NCBI GenBank assembly: GCA_024274695.1
Contig: JAJSAI010000026.1
Location: 1-35,827 of the forward strand
DNA length: 35,827 nucleotides
Direction of reading: 5' to 3'
Source: an archaeon
Lineage (GTDB): Archaea > B1Sed10-29 > JAJSAI01
The notes beneath the pieces were generated by a model, which saw nothing but the letters and a program-made list of their open reading frames with translations, was not told the DNA's origin and searched no databases. Shown here piece by piece: positions 1-8,474 of the stretch (within the stretch, counting starts at the first letter, position 1; each line of letters opens with the position of its first letter). A program made the position numbers and the translations under genes.

Positions 1-374
1 AGTCTGTTGTCGTCCTTTCCGGCCTTTTAGGTGTTGGCACTAGCGTGATCGCGGCAACGGCAGTCGCCCTCGGGACATCCCTTCCTGAACTTGTTGTTTC
101 GGTTATGGCCGCTGCTAAGGGCAAGAGTGACCTTGCCATAGGCAACATACTCGGGTCTAACATATTCAATGCGCTTGTTGTCATGGGAGGGGCCGGCGTA
201 ATTTCAGGAATTCCATTCAGCACGGAAATGATCTACTTTGGTCTTCCCATGATGCTCGTGGCCACGTTCATGTACTTCATAGTCACGAGGGACAAAGAAC
301 TCACATTCTGGGAGGGCGGGATGCTCACGTTATTCTACGTGCTCTTTGTCGGGAAAATCCTGGGTGTCTTCTGA
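1..374 (+). CDS. Sodium/calcium exchanger family protein, C-terminal part
   Basis: The frame is open from the left edge of the window, so this is the 3' end of a longer gene. It encodes a membrane protein of the CaCA (cation/Ca2+ exchanger) superfamily, which moves Ca2+ or a similar cation against Na+ or H+. The second alpha repeat is visible: a GTSLPEL motif followed by an Ala/Gly-rich stretch and GNILGSNIFNAL, the conserved ion-binding signature of the family. Three hydrophobic segments follow, ending in a short tail. An in-frame GTG at 45 is not the real start because the coding frame continues upstream with a hydrophobic sequence. The ion transported cannot be told from this fragment. Confidence 0.85.
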   Translation, partial: SVVVLSGLLGVGTSVIAATAVALGTSLPELVVSVMAAAKGKSDLAIGNILGSNIFNALVVMGGAGVISGIPFSTEMIYFGLPMMLVATFMYFIVTRDKELTFWEGGMLTLFYVLFVGKILGVF

Positions 375-445
375 AGACCGCGGCGATCCTGCGGCAGGAG
401 GTGCACCATAAAGTTTAATTACCGGGCCTGGATAATGTTGTGACG

Positions 446-2359
446 ATGGCGAAAGACTACCTTGATTTTAAAACAACAGAAGAGATCAAAGTCCCTGAAA
501 GGATAATAGACCAGGTTATAGGGCAGGAAAAAGGAGTGGAGGTAATAAAAAAAGCGGCGTCACACAAGAGGAATGTTCTGCTCATAGGCGATCCGGGCAC
601 AGGGAAGTCTCTGCTTGCCCAGGCGATGTCCGAACTTCTCCCGGTGGAAGAACTTGAGGATATTCTCGTGTACCCCAACCCCTCTGACCCGAACAATCCT
701 AGAATAAGGGTCGTGAAAGCAGGAGAAGGGAGAAAGATCGTCAGCGAAGAAAAGAGGAAGAGAATGCAGGCAGTCCCCCTCCCGGGGCAGGTAATGGGGG
801 GAGTAATGCTGATGAGCCTCCTGTACTCTGTTTTTGTGATAGTGGCAATATACTTCAAGCTATTTTCTGATGTTATAACCGCCGCTCTGATAATCGTGGG
901 TGCTCTTTTTGTGCTCGTGATGATGTTCGCGTCTACCCTGGTGCAGGGAATGAGCATGATGAGGGTGCCGTCTAACGAGTCAAACATGGTTCCGAAACTT
1001 CTCGTTGACAACTACGGGAAGACCAAGGCCCCGTTCATTGACGCTACCGGAGCGCGGGCAGGAGCCCTCCTTGGTGACGTGAGGCACGACCCGTACCAGT
1101 CAGGAGGACTGGGCACTCCCCCGCACCTGAGAGTAGAACCTGGGTTCATACACCGGGCTCACAAGGGCGTGCTCTTTATAGACGAGGTTGCTACCCTGAG
1201 CCCGAAATCCCAGCAGGAGCTCCTGACAGCAATGCAGGAGAAAAAGTACCCCATAACAGGCCAGTCAGAGCTTTCTAGCGGGGCCATGGTCAGGACAGAG
1301 CCCGTGCCCTGCGATTTTGTGCTCGTGGCCTCTGGGAACGTCTTTGACCTTCAAAAAATGCACCCTGCCCTTAGGTCCCGGATAAGAGGGTATGGCTACG
1401 AGGTGTACCTGAACTCAGACATGCCCGACACTCCAGAGAACCGGAGGAAAATAGCGAGGTTCGTGGCCCAGGAGGTCGTGAAGGACGGCGGAATACCTCA
1501 CTTCACCAGGGAGGCTGTAGAGGAAATAATCTTCGAGGCAAGAAGGAGGGCAGGCAGGAAGAACAAGCTAACCCTCCACCTGCGCGACCTCGGAGGACTG
1601 GTCAGGGCCGCGGGAGACATAGCCAAGGCCAAGGGTGCCAAGTATGTTGAAAGAGAGCACGTTCTTGAGGCCAAGAAAATCGCGAAGACCCTCGAGCAAC
1701 AGATTGCCGAGGAGCAGATCAGCATAAAGAAAGAGTACGAGATCTTCTCGGTGTCCGGAACCGCCGTAGGCAAGGTTAACGGGCTCGCGGTCATGGGTGC
1801 TCCAGGGCTTGTTGAAGGGGGTATCATCCTGCCAATAGAGGCGAGAGTGGGCCCCGCGCTATCCGCAAGTACAGGCAGGGTGATAGCCACGGGAAAGCTT
1901 GGTGAGATAGCCAAGGAAGCGGTGCAGAACGTGTCCGCGATAATAAAAGGTTACAAGGGCAAGGACGTGAAAACGTACGATATACACATCCAGTTCCTGC
2001 AAACGTACGAGGGCGTGGAAGGGGACTCCGCGTCCGTTTCTGTGGCCGCAGCGGTAATATCTGCCTTGGAGAAGATCCCAGTCAGGCAGGATGTCGCGGT
2101 CACGGGCTCTCTCTCGGTTAACGGTGAGGTGCTCCCGGTCGGGGGAGTGAGCGCCAAGATAGAGGCAGCGATTGACGCTGGAATAAAGACGGTGATAATC
2201 CCTGAAGCGAACAAGGACGACGTGCTCCTGTCCAAGGAGAAGCGGCGGAAGGTGAAGATCGTTACCGTGAAGAGACTGGACGAGGCCCTTGATCACATCC
2301 TTGCTGACAGCCCTAAGAAGAAGAGGCTGGTCAGGAAAATAAGAGCGCTTCTAGAATGA
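446..2359 (+). CDS. lonB: Archaeal membrane-anchored Lon protease (LonB type)
   Basis: This is an ATP-dependent Ser/Lys protease that degrades damaged or regulatory proteins at the inner face of the membrane. With the start at 446 it has 637 residues. The Walker A motif GDPGTGKS lies at 48-55, two membrane segments inserted in the AAA+ domain at about 121-165, and Walker B (VLFIDE) at about 242-247. The C-terminal Lon protease domain has the catalytic Ser in GDSAS (about 528) and the catalytic Lys in VSAKIEAA (about 571). The ATG at 446 is preferred over an in-frame GTG at 440 because a TATA-like element (about 413-420) lies roughly 30 bases upstream, as expected for a leaderless archaeal mRNA. 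The membrane insert is typical of archaeal Lon and absent from bacterial LonA. Confidence 0.95.
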   Translation: MAKDYLDFKTTEEIKVPERIIDQVIGQEKGVEVIKKAASHKRNVLLIGDPGTGKSLLAQAMSELLPVEELEDILVYPNPSDPNNPRIRVVKAGEGRKIVSEEKRKRMQAVPLPGQVMGGVMLMSLLYSVFVIVAIYFKLFSDVITAALIIVGALFVLVMMFASTLVQGMSMMRVPSNESNMVPKLLVDNYGKTKAPFIDATGARAGALLGDVRHDPYQSGGLGTPPHLRVEPGFIHRAHKGVLFIDEVATLSPKSQQELLTAMQEKKYPITGQSELSSGAMVRTEPVPCDFVLVASGNVFDLQKMHPALRSRIRGYGYEVYLNSDMPDTPENRRKIARFVAQEVVKDGGIPHFTREAVEEIIFEARRRAGRKNKLTLHLRDLGGLVRAAGDIAKAKGAKYVEREHVLEAKKIAKTLEQQIAEEQISIKKEYEIFSVSGTAVGKVNGLAVMGAPGLVEGGIILPIEARVGPALSASTGRVIATGKLGEIAKEAVQNVSAIIKGYKGKDVKTYDIHIQFLQTYEGVEGDSASVSVAAAVISALEKIPVRQDVAVTGSLSVNGEVLPVGGVSAKIEAAIDAGIKTVIIPEANKDDVLLSKEKRRKVKIVTVKRLDEALDHILADSPKKKRLVRKIRALLE

Positions 2360-2378
2360 AGAAAACGTTCGGGCGGTT

Positions 2379-3584
2379 TCAGTCTTTTATTGAAACGTAG
2401 TCCTCTGTCGCCAGAACAACCCTTAGGAAGGGCACTTTCACTGTTCTGTTCCTCGTCCTTATCTTGAAGTACCCCTCTTTACGCTTCACCTCGCTTATCC
2501 TCCCGATCCTGTTGCCCTTGACGTCGTACGCGTCTTTCCCAGGCTCTACGTACGGGATTATGTACTTTTCCAGGTAGGCCTTGCGCACTCCCGCGATCCC
2601 TATTATCGTTCCCAGGAACGCGACGGCTATGGCTACTATGAACTCGTCAAACCCGGTGTATCCTAGGACGAGGGACGCGGACTTGCCGAGCACGAAGAGT
2701 ATTGAGGTTATGCTTATGAGGTATATCAGGTAGTTCTTGGTTTTTCTCATTTCCTTTAAATACAGCATGTCTCCGAACCTTCCCAGCGTGAACAGCACTG
2801 CAGCCACCCAGAAGAAGGAGACGCTTCCCTGTACGAACTGGGAGACCTGGGAAACTATCCCTCCCGGAGAAATATTCTCCGCCCCGGCGATTATGCCCAG
2901 CACGAATATCAGCGCGGAGCCTATGTATAACGGAGAGGACGCTCTTTCTATCTGCGTGGTCTCCTTGAACTCCCTCACCGAGCGGATGAGAGGTTCTTCC
3001 AGGCCGAATCCCTTGAGCAGCAGGTAAACTCCTATACCGAACACTGTTATCTGTACTCCCAGGTCCTGCAGGAGCGCGATGAGCAGCAGGATGACTCCAG
3101 GAAGGCCGAATATCAGCCTGGCGAAGGCAGGATCGTGCAGTGCCTGTTTTATCACGTAGTACTGTTTTTCAAGCTGTGCAGCCTGTTTCACGATCACGGT
3201 CTTCTTGCCAACGATCTTTGTAAGGGACTGTATCACTGGGATTATCTGATCATCGTCAGCCCCGTCTGTCACGAGCAGGATACCCCCAACCTGGGGAAAC
3301 TTTTCTAAAAGCTTCTGGACCTGCTTCATTATCTCCTTGTCAGCCTTGTATCCCCTGCTAGGGTGGCCTGTTACCAGGGCCACCTCTACCGCTTCCCTTG
3401 TTTCCTTTTTTGTCTTGACAGCTTCAAAGATAGCGTTCCCGTCAGAGTCCTCAGGATCCTTCAACAGAAGTTTCTCAGCAGCTGCCACGCACGCCTTTTC
3501 TCCGATTATAGGGCCCTTTAGACCTGTCTTCTTGCCTACGTCGTCATCCCTGTCAACACACACTACCAGGATCTTCATGGTCAT
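2379..3584 (-). CDS. DUF373 family membrane protein
   Basis: This 401-residue protein belongs to the archaeal DUF373 family, of unknown function. The soluble N-terminal half begins with a Rossmann-like strand and the acidic motif CVDRDDDVG, followed by GPIIGE, both characteristic of the family. It also has the LVTDGADDDQ segment around residue 105. The second half has several hydrophobic segments (about 155-335), then a short soluble C-terminal beta-rich domain (about 345-401, containing YDVKGNRIGRI) that resembles a small PRC-barrel-like module; that last point is my inference. The gene converges with lon, leaving 19 bases between stops. A TATA-like element on this strand near 3603-3613 fits a leaderless start at 3584, although the ATG two codons downstream at 3578 is also possible. 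Confidence 0.85.
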   Translation of the reverse strand: MTMKILVVCVDRDDDVGKKTGLKGPIIGEKACVAAAEKLLLKDPEDSDGNAIFEAVKTKKETREAVEVALVTGHPSRGYKADKEIMKQVQKLLEKFPQVGGILLVTDGADDDQIIPVIQSLTKIVGKKTVIVKQAAQLEKQYYVIKQALHDPAFARLIFGLPGVILLLIALLQDLGVQITVFGIGVYLLLKGFGLEEPLIRSVREFKETTQIERASSPLYIGSALIFVLGIIAGAENISPGGIVSQVSQFVQGSVSFFWVAAVLFTLGRFGDMLYLKEMRKTKNYLIYLISITSILFVLGKSASLVLGYTGFDEFIVAIAVAFLGTIIGIAGVRKAYLEKYIIPYVEPGKDAYDVKGNRIGRISEVKRKEGYFKIRTRNRTVKVPFLRVVLATEDYVSIKD

Positions 3585-3665
3585 CCTACAAAAGGACGGC
3601 CGCCTATTTAAATTATTTGCTGGGACCGAAATCCTTTAATACACTCTTCCCGCTTTATCTTACTC

Positions 3666-4634
3666 ATGGACGAAGAACAAAAGCAAGTGGCCTTGTTCCT
3701 GGTCATGATAGTGTCAGTCGCGCTGATCATTCTCTCCCTTGTTTTCCTCGCCCCGCTCCAACAGCTCGCGGTGATCGCGGCAGTGGTCGTGATACTCGCG
3801 CTGGTATACTGGGCAGCACCGACTTTCGTTGTCCAGCTGAAGGAGTACGAGAGGGGAGTCGTGTTCAGGATGGGAAAGTACGAGCGGCTCATAGGCCCAG
3901 GGTGGCATTTCCTGATACCCTTCATAGAAACGTGCACCACTGTTGACCTCAGGATACAGACGATAGACATAAAGCCTCAGGATGTGGTCACGAAAGACAA
4001 CATAGAACTGAAGATAGACGCAATAATATACATGAAGGTGGTGGACCCCAAAAAAGCAATACTGAACGTCAAGGACTACAAGGACACTGCCGTTTCCTAC
4101 ATACAAGCCCACCTCAGGGACGTCATAGGCAAAATGACCCTCTCCGAAGTTCTCTCTAATATTGACGAGATAAACAAGCGGCTTTCCAAAGGGATAAAAG
4201 AAGCGGACGAGGAGTGGGGAATCCAGGTGCAGCAGGTGGAGATACAGTCCGTAAAACTTCCTGACGTGGTCATAAAAGCCATGCACGAGAAAAAGGCCGC
4301 AGAACAGCAGAAGCTCGCCACAAAGGAGAGGGCCGAGGCGAGCAAGATGGAGATAGAGGCCATCCGCGACGCTGCAGCAGGCCTCTCAGACCCTGCCCTG
4401 CAGTACATGTACCTGCAGGCCCTCCAGAAGATAGCAGAGGGAAGGTCTAACAAGATAATCTTCCCGTTAGAGCTGAGCAAGCTGGCTGAGATGTTCTCCC
4501 ACAGGCTTGGAGTAGACTACTCCAAGGCACAGGAGAAAATCAGGGACAGGTACGAAGAGCTCGTGGCAAAAGGAAAGAAGAAAAAGGACGCGATAGAAGA
4601 ACTGAAGAGAGAGCTCGGCATAAAAGAAGAGTGA
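3666..4634 (+). CDS. SPFH/band 7 (stomatin-like) membrane protein
   Basis: A 322-residue stomatin/prohibitin-type protein that should form oligomeric membrane scaffolds and often modulates membrane proteases. Two hydrophobic segments occupy about residues 9-55. The SPFH domain follows, with the typical sequence around YERGVVFRMGKYERLIGPGWHF and a later VVTKDNIEL segment. A long charged helical region (about 185-260) rich in Ala, Glu and Lys is the usual coiled-coil part. The tail is Lys-rich. Archaeal homologues are often paired with an NfeD-like protease, but none is next to this gene. The ATG at 3666 follows a TATA-like CTTTAATA (about 3633-3640), suggesting a leaderless transcript. It is divergent from the DUF373 gene. 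Confidence 0.9.
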   Translation: MDEEQKQVALFLVMIVSVALIILSLVFLAPLQQLAVIAAVVVILALVYWAAPTFVVQLKEYERGVVFRMGKYERLIGPGWHFLIPFIETCTTVDLRIQTIDIKPQDVVTKDNIELKIDAIIYMKVVDPKKAILNVKDYKDTAVSYIQAHLRDVIGKMTLSEVLSNIDEINKRLSKGIKEADEEWGIQVQQVEIQSVKLPDVVIKAMHEKKAAEQQKLATKERAEASKMEIEAIRDAAAGLSDPALQYMYLQALQKIAEGRSNKIIFPLELSKLAEMFSHRLGVDYSKAQEKIRDRYEELVAKGKKKKDAIEELKRELGIKEE

Positions 4635-4654
4635 AACCTCTCCTCACTGTTTTT

Positions 4655-5482
4655 TCAGGCGATCGTCTCAACTATAGCCCCGAGGAATAACAGCGCAAAG
4701 CTCAGGCCAAGGTACGCGAGCGCGTCTATCACTATCTGCTTGTACTTTAGCACGCCCTTGACACTCTCCCTGACTATCGCGGCAGAGAGTATACCTCCTG
4801 CCACGGCTCCCAGGAAGTACGCTGTGAACTCCAGGATCCCGTGAGGGAGGATTGTTATCAGCAGGAAGGGGAGGGAGAGAAGATAGTTCCCTATCATGCT
4901 CCCTAGGCTCGGCAGCCCGAAAGCTCCGGGGTTCTCGGCTATCTTGCCCGCCAGTACCCCCAGAACGCTCGCGTTCCACGAGACCAGGAAAATAGCTCCC
5001 GCTCCCAGCATGAACGACGTGACGAAAGCGATGATGAGCACGTACGAGTTGTTCACAAAAATGCTCGTGAAAGACGCTCCTCTGACAGCAGAGGCTGAAA
5101 TTGCTCCCCTGTACTTCAGGTCCTTCAATTGCTCGTGGAACATCTTCTCTGCGACGGCGTCAGGTGTTAGGACGTACATCAGGCTAGACCCTATGACTAT
5201 CCCCAGAAAGAGCCAGGCGTACACCGTTACTATGTCAAGGTGTCTTGTGAAAAAATTCCCTGCTTTCTCCTTTTCTTCCTCCTCTTCTATCCTGAGCACG
5301 TGCACGAAGAAGGGCGCCGCGGCTATTGATATGAACGCAACGAAAAGAAACCCTGATCCCGGCCCCGGCTCTTGAATGTACAGTGTTATCATCCCTGAAA
5401 CCAGGCTGAAGATTATTCCCGCGATCATGCTCTTGTAAGGTTTTTTCAGCACGATCCCAGGGTTCAGGAGGGACTCTATCAT
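4655..5482 (-). CDS. SpoIIM-like (stage II sporulation protein M family) membrane protein
   Basis: This 275-residue integral membrane protein matches the SpoIIM/DUF95 family, found in many non-sporulating bacteria and archaea where its role is unknown. It has about six hydrophobic segments. A periplasm-facing or lumenal loop lies after the second pair, followed by the family-typical FTSIFVNNSYV segment and the later LPHGILEFTAYFLGAVAGG stretch, which is the best-conserved part of the family. The gene converges with the SPFH gene (20 bases between stops) and is divergent from csl4. A link to sporulation should not be inferred. The family assignment is confident; the function is not known. Confidence 0.85.
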   Translation of the reverse strand: MIESLLNPGIVLKKPYKSMIAGIIFSLVSGMITLYIQEPGPGSGFLFVAFISIAAAPFFVHVLRIEEEEEKEKAGNFFTRHLDIVTVYAWLFLGIVIGSSLMYVLTPDAVAEKMFHEQLKDLKYRGAISASAVRGASFTSIFVNNSYVLIIAFVTSFMLGAGAIFLVSWNASVLGVLAGKIAENPGAFGLPSLGSMIGNYLLSLPFLLITILPHGILEFTAYFLGAVAGGILSAAIVRESVKGVLKYKQIVIDALAYLGLSFALLFLGAIVETIA

Positions 5483-5553
5483 CAGAGTTTAAATACCTGC
5501 AACCAATATAAATCATTTCCACTGAATATCTGCCTGGAAAGGAGGCTTTTCCT
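5483..5553. promoter_or_regulatory. Divergent promoter region between spoIIM-like gene and csl4
   Basis: On the plus strand a TATA-like CAATATAAATC (about 5502-5512) precedes csl4, with a strong ribosome site AAAGGAGG (about 5537-5544) nine bases before the GTG start. On the minus strand GTATTTAAAC (about 5488-5497) lies just before the ATG at 5482, leaving almost no leader for the SpoIIM-like gene. Confidence 0.5.
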
Positions 5554-6111
5554 GTGCTAGTGGTTCCCGGAGAGTATGTTGCGGAAGCGGAAGAGTACGT
5601 GCCAGGGTACGGGGTTTACGAGGACGATGCCCTGTACTCCAAGGTAGTCGGAGACCTGGTGCTGGACTCGCGAGAGCACGTGGCGAAAGTGCTGGCGAGA
5701 ACCAGGATCCCTAAAATGCAGTCCGCGGGCATTATAACAGTAGGGAGGGTGTCAAAAGTACAGGACCAGATGATCATGCTGGACCTTTCAGTGTTCAATT
5801 CAAAAAAGTTCTCGCTGGTCCCACCGGAAGTTCCCGGGATACTCCTCATCTCGTCAGTTTCCGACAAGTACGTGGAGGACCTGAGGGAGATGTTCAAGGT
5901 GGGGGACATAGTAAGGGTTAAAGTGGTCAAGGTAACTCCCTACTCTGTTATCGTGAGGACGGACGAGAGGAACCTCGGGGTCATAAAAGCGTACTGCTCA
6001 AAATGCAGGCGCCCTCTCCTTAGGAGGGGCAGGACCCTCATCTGCCCAGAGTGCGGCAACCGGGAAACCCGGAAGATGGCCATTGACTACGGCAAATGGA
6101 AACTATTGTAA
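5554..6111 (+). CDS. csl4: Exosome RNA-binding subunit Csl4
   Basis: Csl4 forms part of the RNA-binding cap of the archaeal exosome, the 3'-to-5' RNA degrading and tailing complex. The protein has 185 residues, the normal size. It has the N-terminal Csl4 domain (VVPGEYVAEAEEY near the start), a central S1 RNA-binding domain (about 65-135, with a VGDIVRVKVVKV strand), and a C-terminal zinc ribbon with CSKC and CPEC. The start is a GTG with a strong GGAGG site nine bases upstream. It heads a plus-strand operon with rpoL, a DUF99 gene and an S26 peptidase gene; a csl4-rpoL neighbourhood is common in archaea. Confidence 0.95.
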   Translation: MLVVPGEYVAEAEEYVPGYGVYEDDALYSKVVGDLVLDSREHVAKVLARTRIPKMQSAGIITVGRVSKVQDQMIMLDLSVFNSKKFSLVPPEVPGILLISSVSDKYVEDLREMFKVGDIVRVKVVKVTPYSVIVRTDERNLGVIKAYCSKCRRPLLRRGRTLICPECGNRETRKMAIDYGKWKLL

Positions 6112-6127
6112 AAAAGGGGTGTTTGGC

Positions 6128-6385
6128 TTGATCGAGTACAAGAAGATAAAAAAGTCTGATAACGAGCTAGAATTCCAGCTCAAGGGAGCTGACCACGGCC
6201 TGTGCGCGGTGATAGTTGAAGAGCTTCTGAAGGACAAGCAGGTTGAGGCCGCGTTCTACAGCAAAAAACATCCTCTAATCGGCGAGCCTGAATTCTACAT
6301 AAAGACAAAGTCAAAAGGCCCTGAAGAGGTCCTATCCCTTGCCCTGAGCAAGATCGAGAAAAGCCTCAAAGGCCTTAGCGTATGA
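6128..6385 (+). CDS. rpoL: DNA-directed RNA polymerase subunit L
   Basis: This small protein is the archaeal counterpart of eukaryotic Rpb11; it pairs with subunit D at the assembly platform of RNA polymerase. The family signature is clear: the early IEYKKIKKSDNELEFQLKG strand-turn-strand, then an HGLCAVIVEEL helix, then AAFYSKKHPLIGEPEFYI. The open frame begins upstream inside csl4, but homologues start near LIEYKK. I therefore chose the TTG at 6128, which has AAGGGGTG six bases upstream; a GTG at 6119 is the alternative. This gives 85 residues. Its stop overlaps the next gene's ATG as ATGA (6382-6385), implying coupled translation. Confidence 0.9.
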   Translation: MIEYKKIKKSDNELEFQLKGADHGLCAVIVEELLKDKQVEAAFYSKKHPLIGEPEFYIKTKSKGPEEVLSLALSKIEKSLKGLSV

Positions 6386-6921
6386 AACAAAACGCAAGGT
6401 TCCTGGGAGTAGACGACGGGGCGTTTTCTCCAGATGACAAGAGAGTGCTGGTCGTCGGGGCACTGCTCAAGGGTTCCTGCGAGCTAGAGGCTGTCCTGTC
6501 AACATGGGTGGAAAAGGACGGCTGTGATGCCACCGAAAAAATAGCGGGAATGGTTCTCAAGAGCAGGAAAAAGGATCAGATAAAGGCAGTGTTCCTGCAG
6601 GGCAGTACCCTTGCTGGGTTCAATCTCGTGGACCCTGTGTTGCTGCACAAGAGAACCGGGATCCCTATCGTGTGCGTTTACAGGAAAAAACCTGATTGGG
6701 AGAAAGTAGGGATCGCTCTTGAAAAGCTCGGTAAAACCATAGAACCTCCTGAGCTGCACGAGTACAGCGGAGGATGGTTCCAGGTGGCAGGAATAAACGC
6801 GGACAGCGCAAGGCAGCTCATAGAATCCTTGCTCGTCAGGAGCAAGATCCCAGAGCCCGTCAGGTACGCGCACGTTATAGCGTCCGGGGTAACAACCGGA
6901 GAAAGCACGCGCAAGGTGTGA
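6382..6921 (+). CDS. DUF99 family protein (endonuclease V-like fold)
   Basis: A 179-residue member of the archaeal DUF99 family. DUF99 proteins are distant relatives of endonuclease V, but no activity is established for them. The visible signature is FLGVDDGAFSP at the N-terminus, holding the acidic pair, then AVFLQGSTLAGFNLVD in the middle and GIPIVCVYRKKPD. The start overlaps rpoL by four bases. The next gene begins four bases after its stop, so it sits in the middle of the operon. The location beside RNA degradation and transcription genes suggests nucleic-acid work, but that is inference. Confidence 0.85.
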   Translation: MKQNARFLGVDDGAFSPDDKRVLVVGALLKGSCELEAVLSTWVEKDGCDATEKIAGMVLKSRKKDQIKAVFLQGSTLAGFNLVDPVLLHKRTGIPIVCVYRKKPDWEKVGIALEKLGKTIEPPELHEYSGGWFQVAGINADSARQLIESLLVRSKIPEPVRYAHVIASGVTTGESTRKV

Positions 6922-6924
6922 AAA

Positions 6925-7626
6925 ATGGATCCTGAGAAAATAAAAGAAAAGATCATGTCCGCCGCGCGCTTCTGGGAGGGCAAGAGCCTCCAGAGGGAAG
7001 TGTGGGACTGGATACTGTCCTTCGCGGCGGCCGCGATAGTATACTTTGTTATCCTGCCCTTCTTTCTCGGCACCAGCGCCCCTGCCGTCGTGGTGAGCAG
7101 CTGTTCAGAGAAGGGATACCTTAACATAGGAGACATAATAATCAACCAGGGCGTGAGCATAAACGACGTGAACGCGCCTGAGGTCATGATAAACTCGTTC
7201 TACGGAGTGACTCCTGTCTTCAAGGACGGGAGGGTTGTTGCGATAAACTTTTCAGGGACAGTGGTCTACCGAAACACCTCGTCAGACATTGTCACCTACC
7301 TCGCGGTCCCCTCAGGGGCTCAGATAATACACAGGGCTTTCGTGAAGGTGAACTACAGCGGGGAAACCCTCCTGATAACCCAAGGAGACGCTAACCCCTA
7401 CCCCGACCAAATGTGGGTAAAGGACGGTAGAGGAGGATGGTGCATTGACGATAATAATGGTCTGTGCATAAGTACCATGGTGACTCAGGACCGACTTCTC
7501 GGAAGAAAGATAGGTCCCCCCATACCCCTCGCGGGCCACGTTAAACTATTCTTCTGTGACATCATGCCGTTCTGCGACGGGCACGCCAACCTCGGCACGG
7601 GGTACAAGTACAAGCTCTGGTGCTAG
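6925..7626 (+). CDS. Signal peptidase I-like S26 protein, Cys-rich
   Basis: This 233-residue protein has one membrane helix (about 28-50) followed by an S26-type peptidase domain. The catalytic serine region reads SSCSEKGYLNIGDII. It aligns with the usual S-x-S-M-x-P...GD motif of archaeal and ER signal peptidases, so the nucleophile Ser appears kept while the usual Met is Glu and the usual Pro is Gly. IIHRAF supplies the catalytic His that replaces Lys in archaeal enzymes, and TQGDANPYPDQ matches the conserved TxGDN segment. The C-terminal third is unusually Cys-rich (at least five Cys, including FFCD, PFCDG and the final residue), which could form disulfides outside the cell. It may be a specialised rather than the main signal peptidase. 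It is the last gene of the csl4 operon. Confidence 0.75.
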   Translation: MDPEKIKEKIMSAARFWEGKSLQREVWDWILSFAAAAIVYFVILPFFLGTSAPAVVVSSCSEKGYLNIGDIIINQGVSINDVNAPEVMINSFYGVTPVFKDGRVVAINFSGTVVYRNTSSDIVTYLAVPSGAQIIHRAFVKVNYSGETLLITQGDANPYPDQMWVKDGRGGWCIDDNNGLCISTMVTQDRLLGRKIGPPIPLAGHVKLFFCDIMPFCDGHANLGTGYKYKLWC

Positions 7627-7691
7627 CCGTGTCTCAGGCTCGAAAGTATTAAAAACAAGGGGATTCTGAACTTGAATAAGGTGAGAATAGC

Positions 7692-8438
7692 ATGTTCAGC
7701 CTGACCTTCGATGATGCCAAGTTCTTCAAGGAATGCATTGACGCGCTCGTTTCCCTGATTGACGAGGGAGAATTTGAAGTGTCCTCAGAGGGAATGACCC
7801 TCAGGGCAATGGACACCGCGCAGATCGCCATGGTGGACTTCGCAATGCCCAAGGAGAGCTTCAAAGAAGTCAAGGTTGAAAAAGACCAGAAGATTGGGTT
7901 GAACATGGAAAACCTTAGCAGGATCATGTCCCGGACAAGACAGGGAGAATCTCTGACAATGTCCCTGGACGAGTCAGGGAACAGGCTCGTGCTCCTGTTC
8001 AAGGGGAAAGTCCGGAGGAAAGTGAGCATCCCTCTGCTTGACCTGAACCTTGTTGAGACGAGAGAGCCCAAGATAGACTTTGATGCTGTGGTCAAGCTTG
8101 ACAGCAGCGCTCTCAAGGAAAGCTTGAAGGACGCATCCCTCGTCTCCTCTTACGTCACAATGTCCGCGGAAGACGGTGCCTTCAGGATAGAAGCGAAAGG
8201 GGACAACGGAGAGATCACGAACGAGATGACCGTTGAGGACGGCAGCCTGATAAGCCTGGAATCCAAGGAGGCCAGCAGGGCAATGTTCCCCTTGGACTAC
8301 CTGAACGATATACTCAAGGGCGCTCCCTCTGACGCGGTGGTCACCCTAGAGCTCAAGACCGACGCTCCCCTGAGACTCTCGTACAACATAAAGGACGCAA
8401 GGTTCACGTACTACCTCGCGCCCAGAATAGAAGGGTGA
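7692..8438 (+). CDS. pcn: DNA polymerase sliding clamp PCNA
   Basis: PCNA is the trimeric ring that tethers DNA polymerases and repair enzymes to DNA. The protein has 248 residues, the standard length. Typical segments include GEFEVSSEGMTLRAMD near residue 27-42, the interdomain loop region around 115-130, and a C-terminal LRLSYNIKDARFTYYLAPRIE, which is the family's usual end. The ATG at 7692 has GGTGAG (about 7680-7685) as a ribosome site, and a TATA-like TATTAAAA lies about 40 bases upstream. It stands alone between the S26 gene and the convergent CNNM-like gene. Confidence 0.97.
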   Translation: MFSLTFDDAKFFKECIDALVSLIDEGEFEVSSEGMTLRAMDTAQIAMVDFAMPKESFKEVKVEKDQKIGLNMENLSRIMSRTRQGESLTMSLDESGNRLVLLFKGKVRRKVSIPLLDLNLVETREPKIDFDAVVKLDSSALKESLKDASLVSSYVTMSAEDGAFRIEAKGDNGEITNEMTVEDGSLISLESKEASRAMFPLDYLNDILKGAPSDAVVTLELKTDAPLRLSYNIKDARFTYYLAPRIEG

Positions 8439-8474
8439 CCGGAGAAGAAGGCCTAAAAATCAGTTGCCGTGCTC

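Noticed and set aside
457-2296. Several long open frames antisense to lon
   Set aside because: They follow the third-position bias of the strongly G+C-rich lon gene, show low-complexity Ser/Arg/Thr-rich translations and lack start signals.
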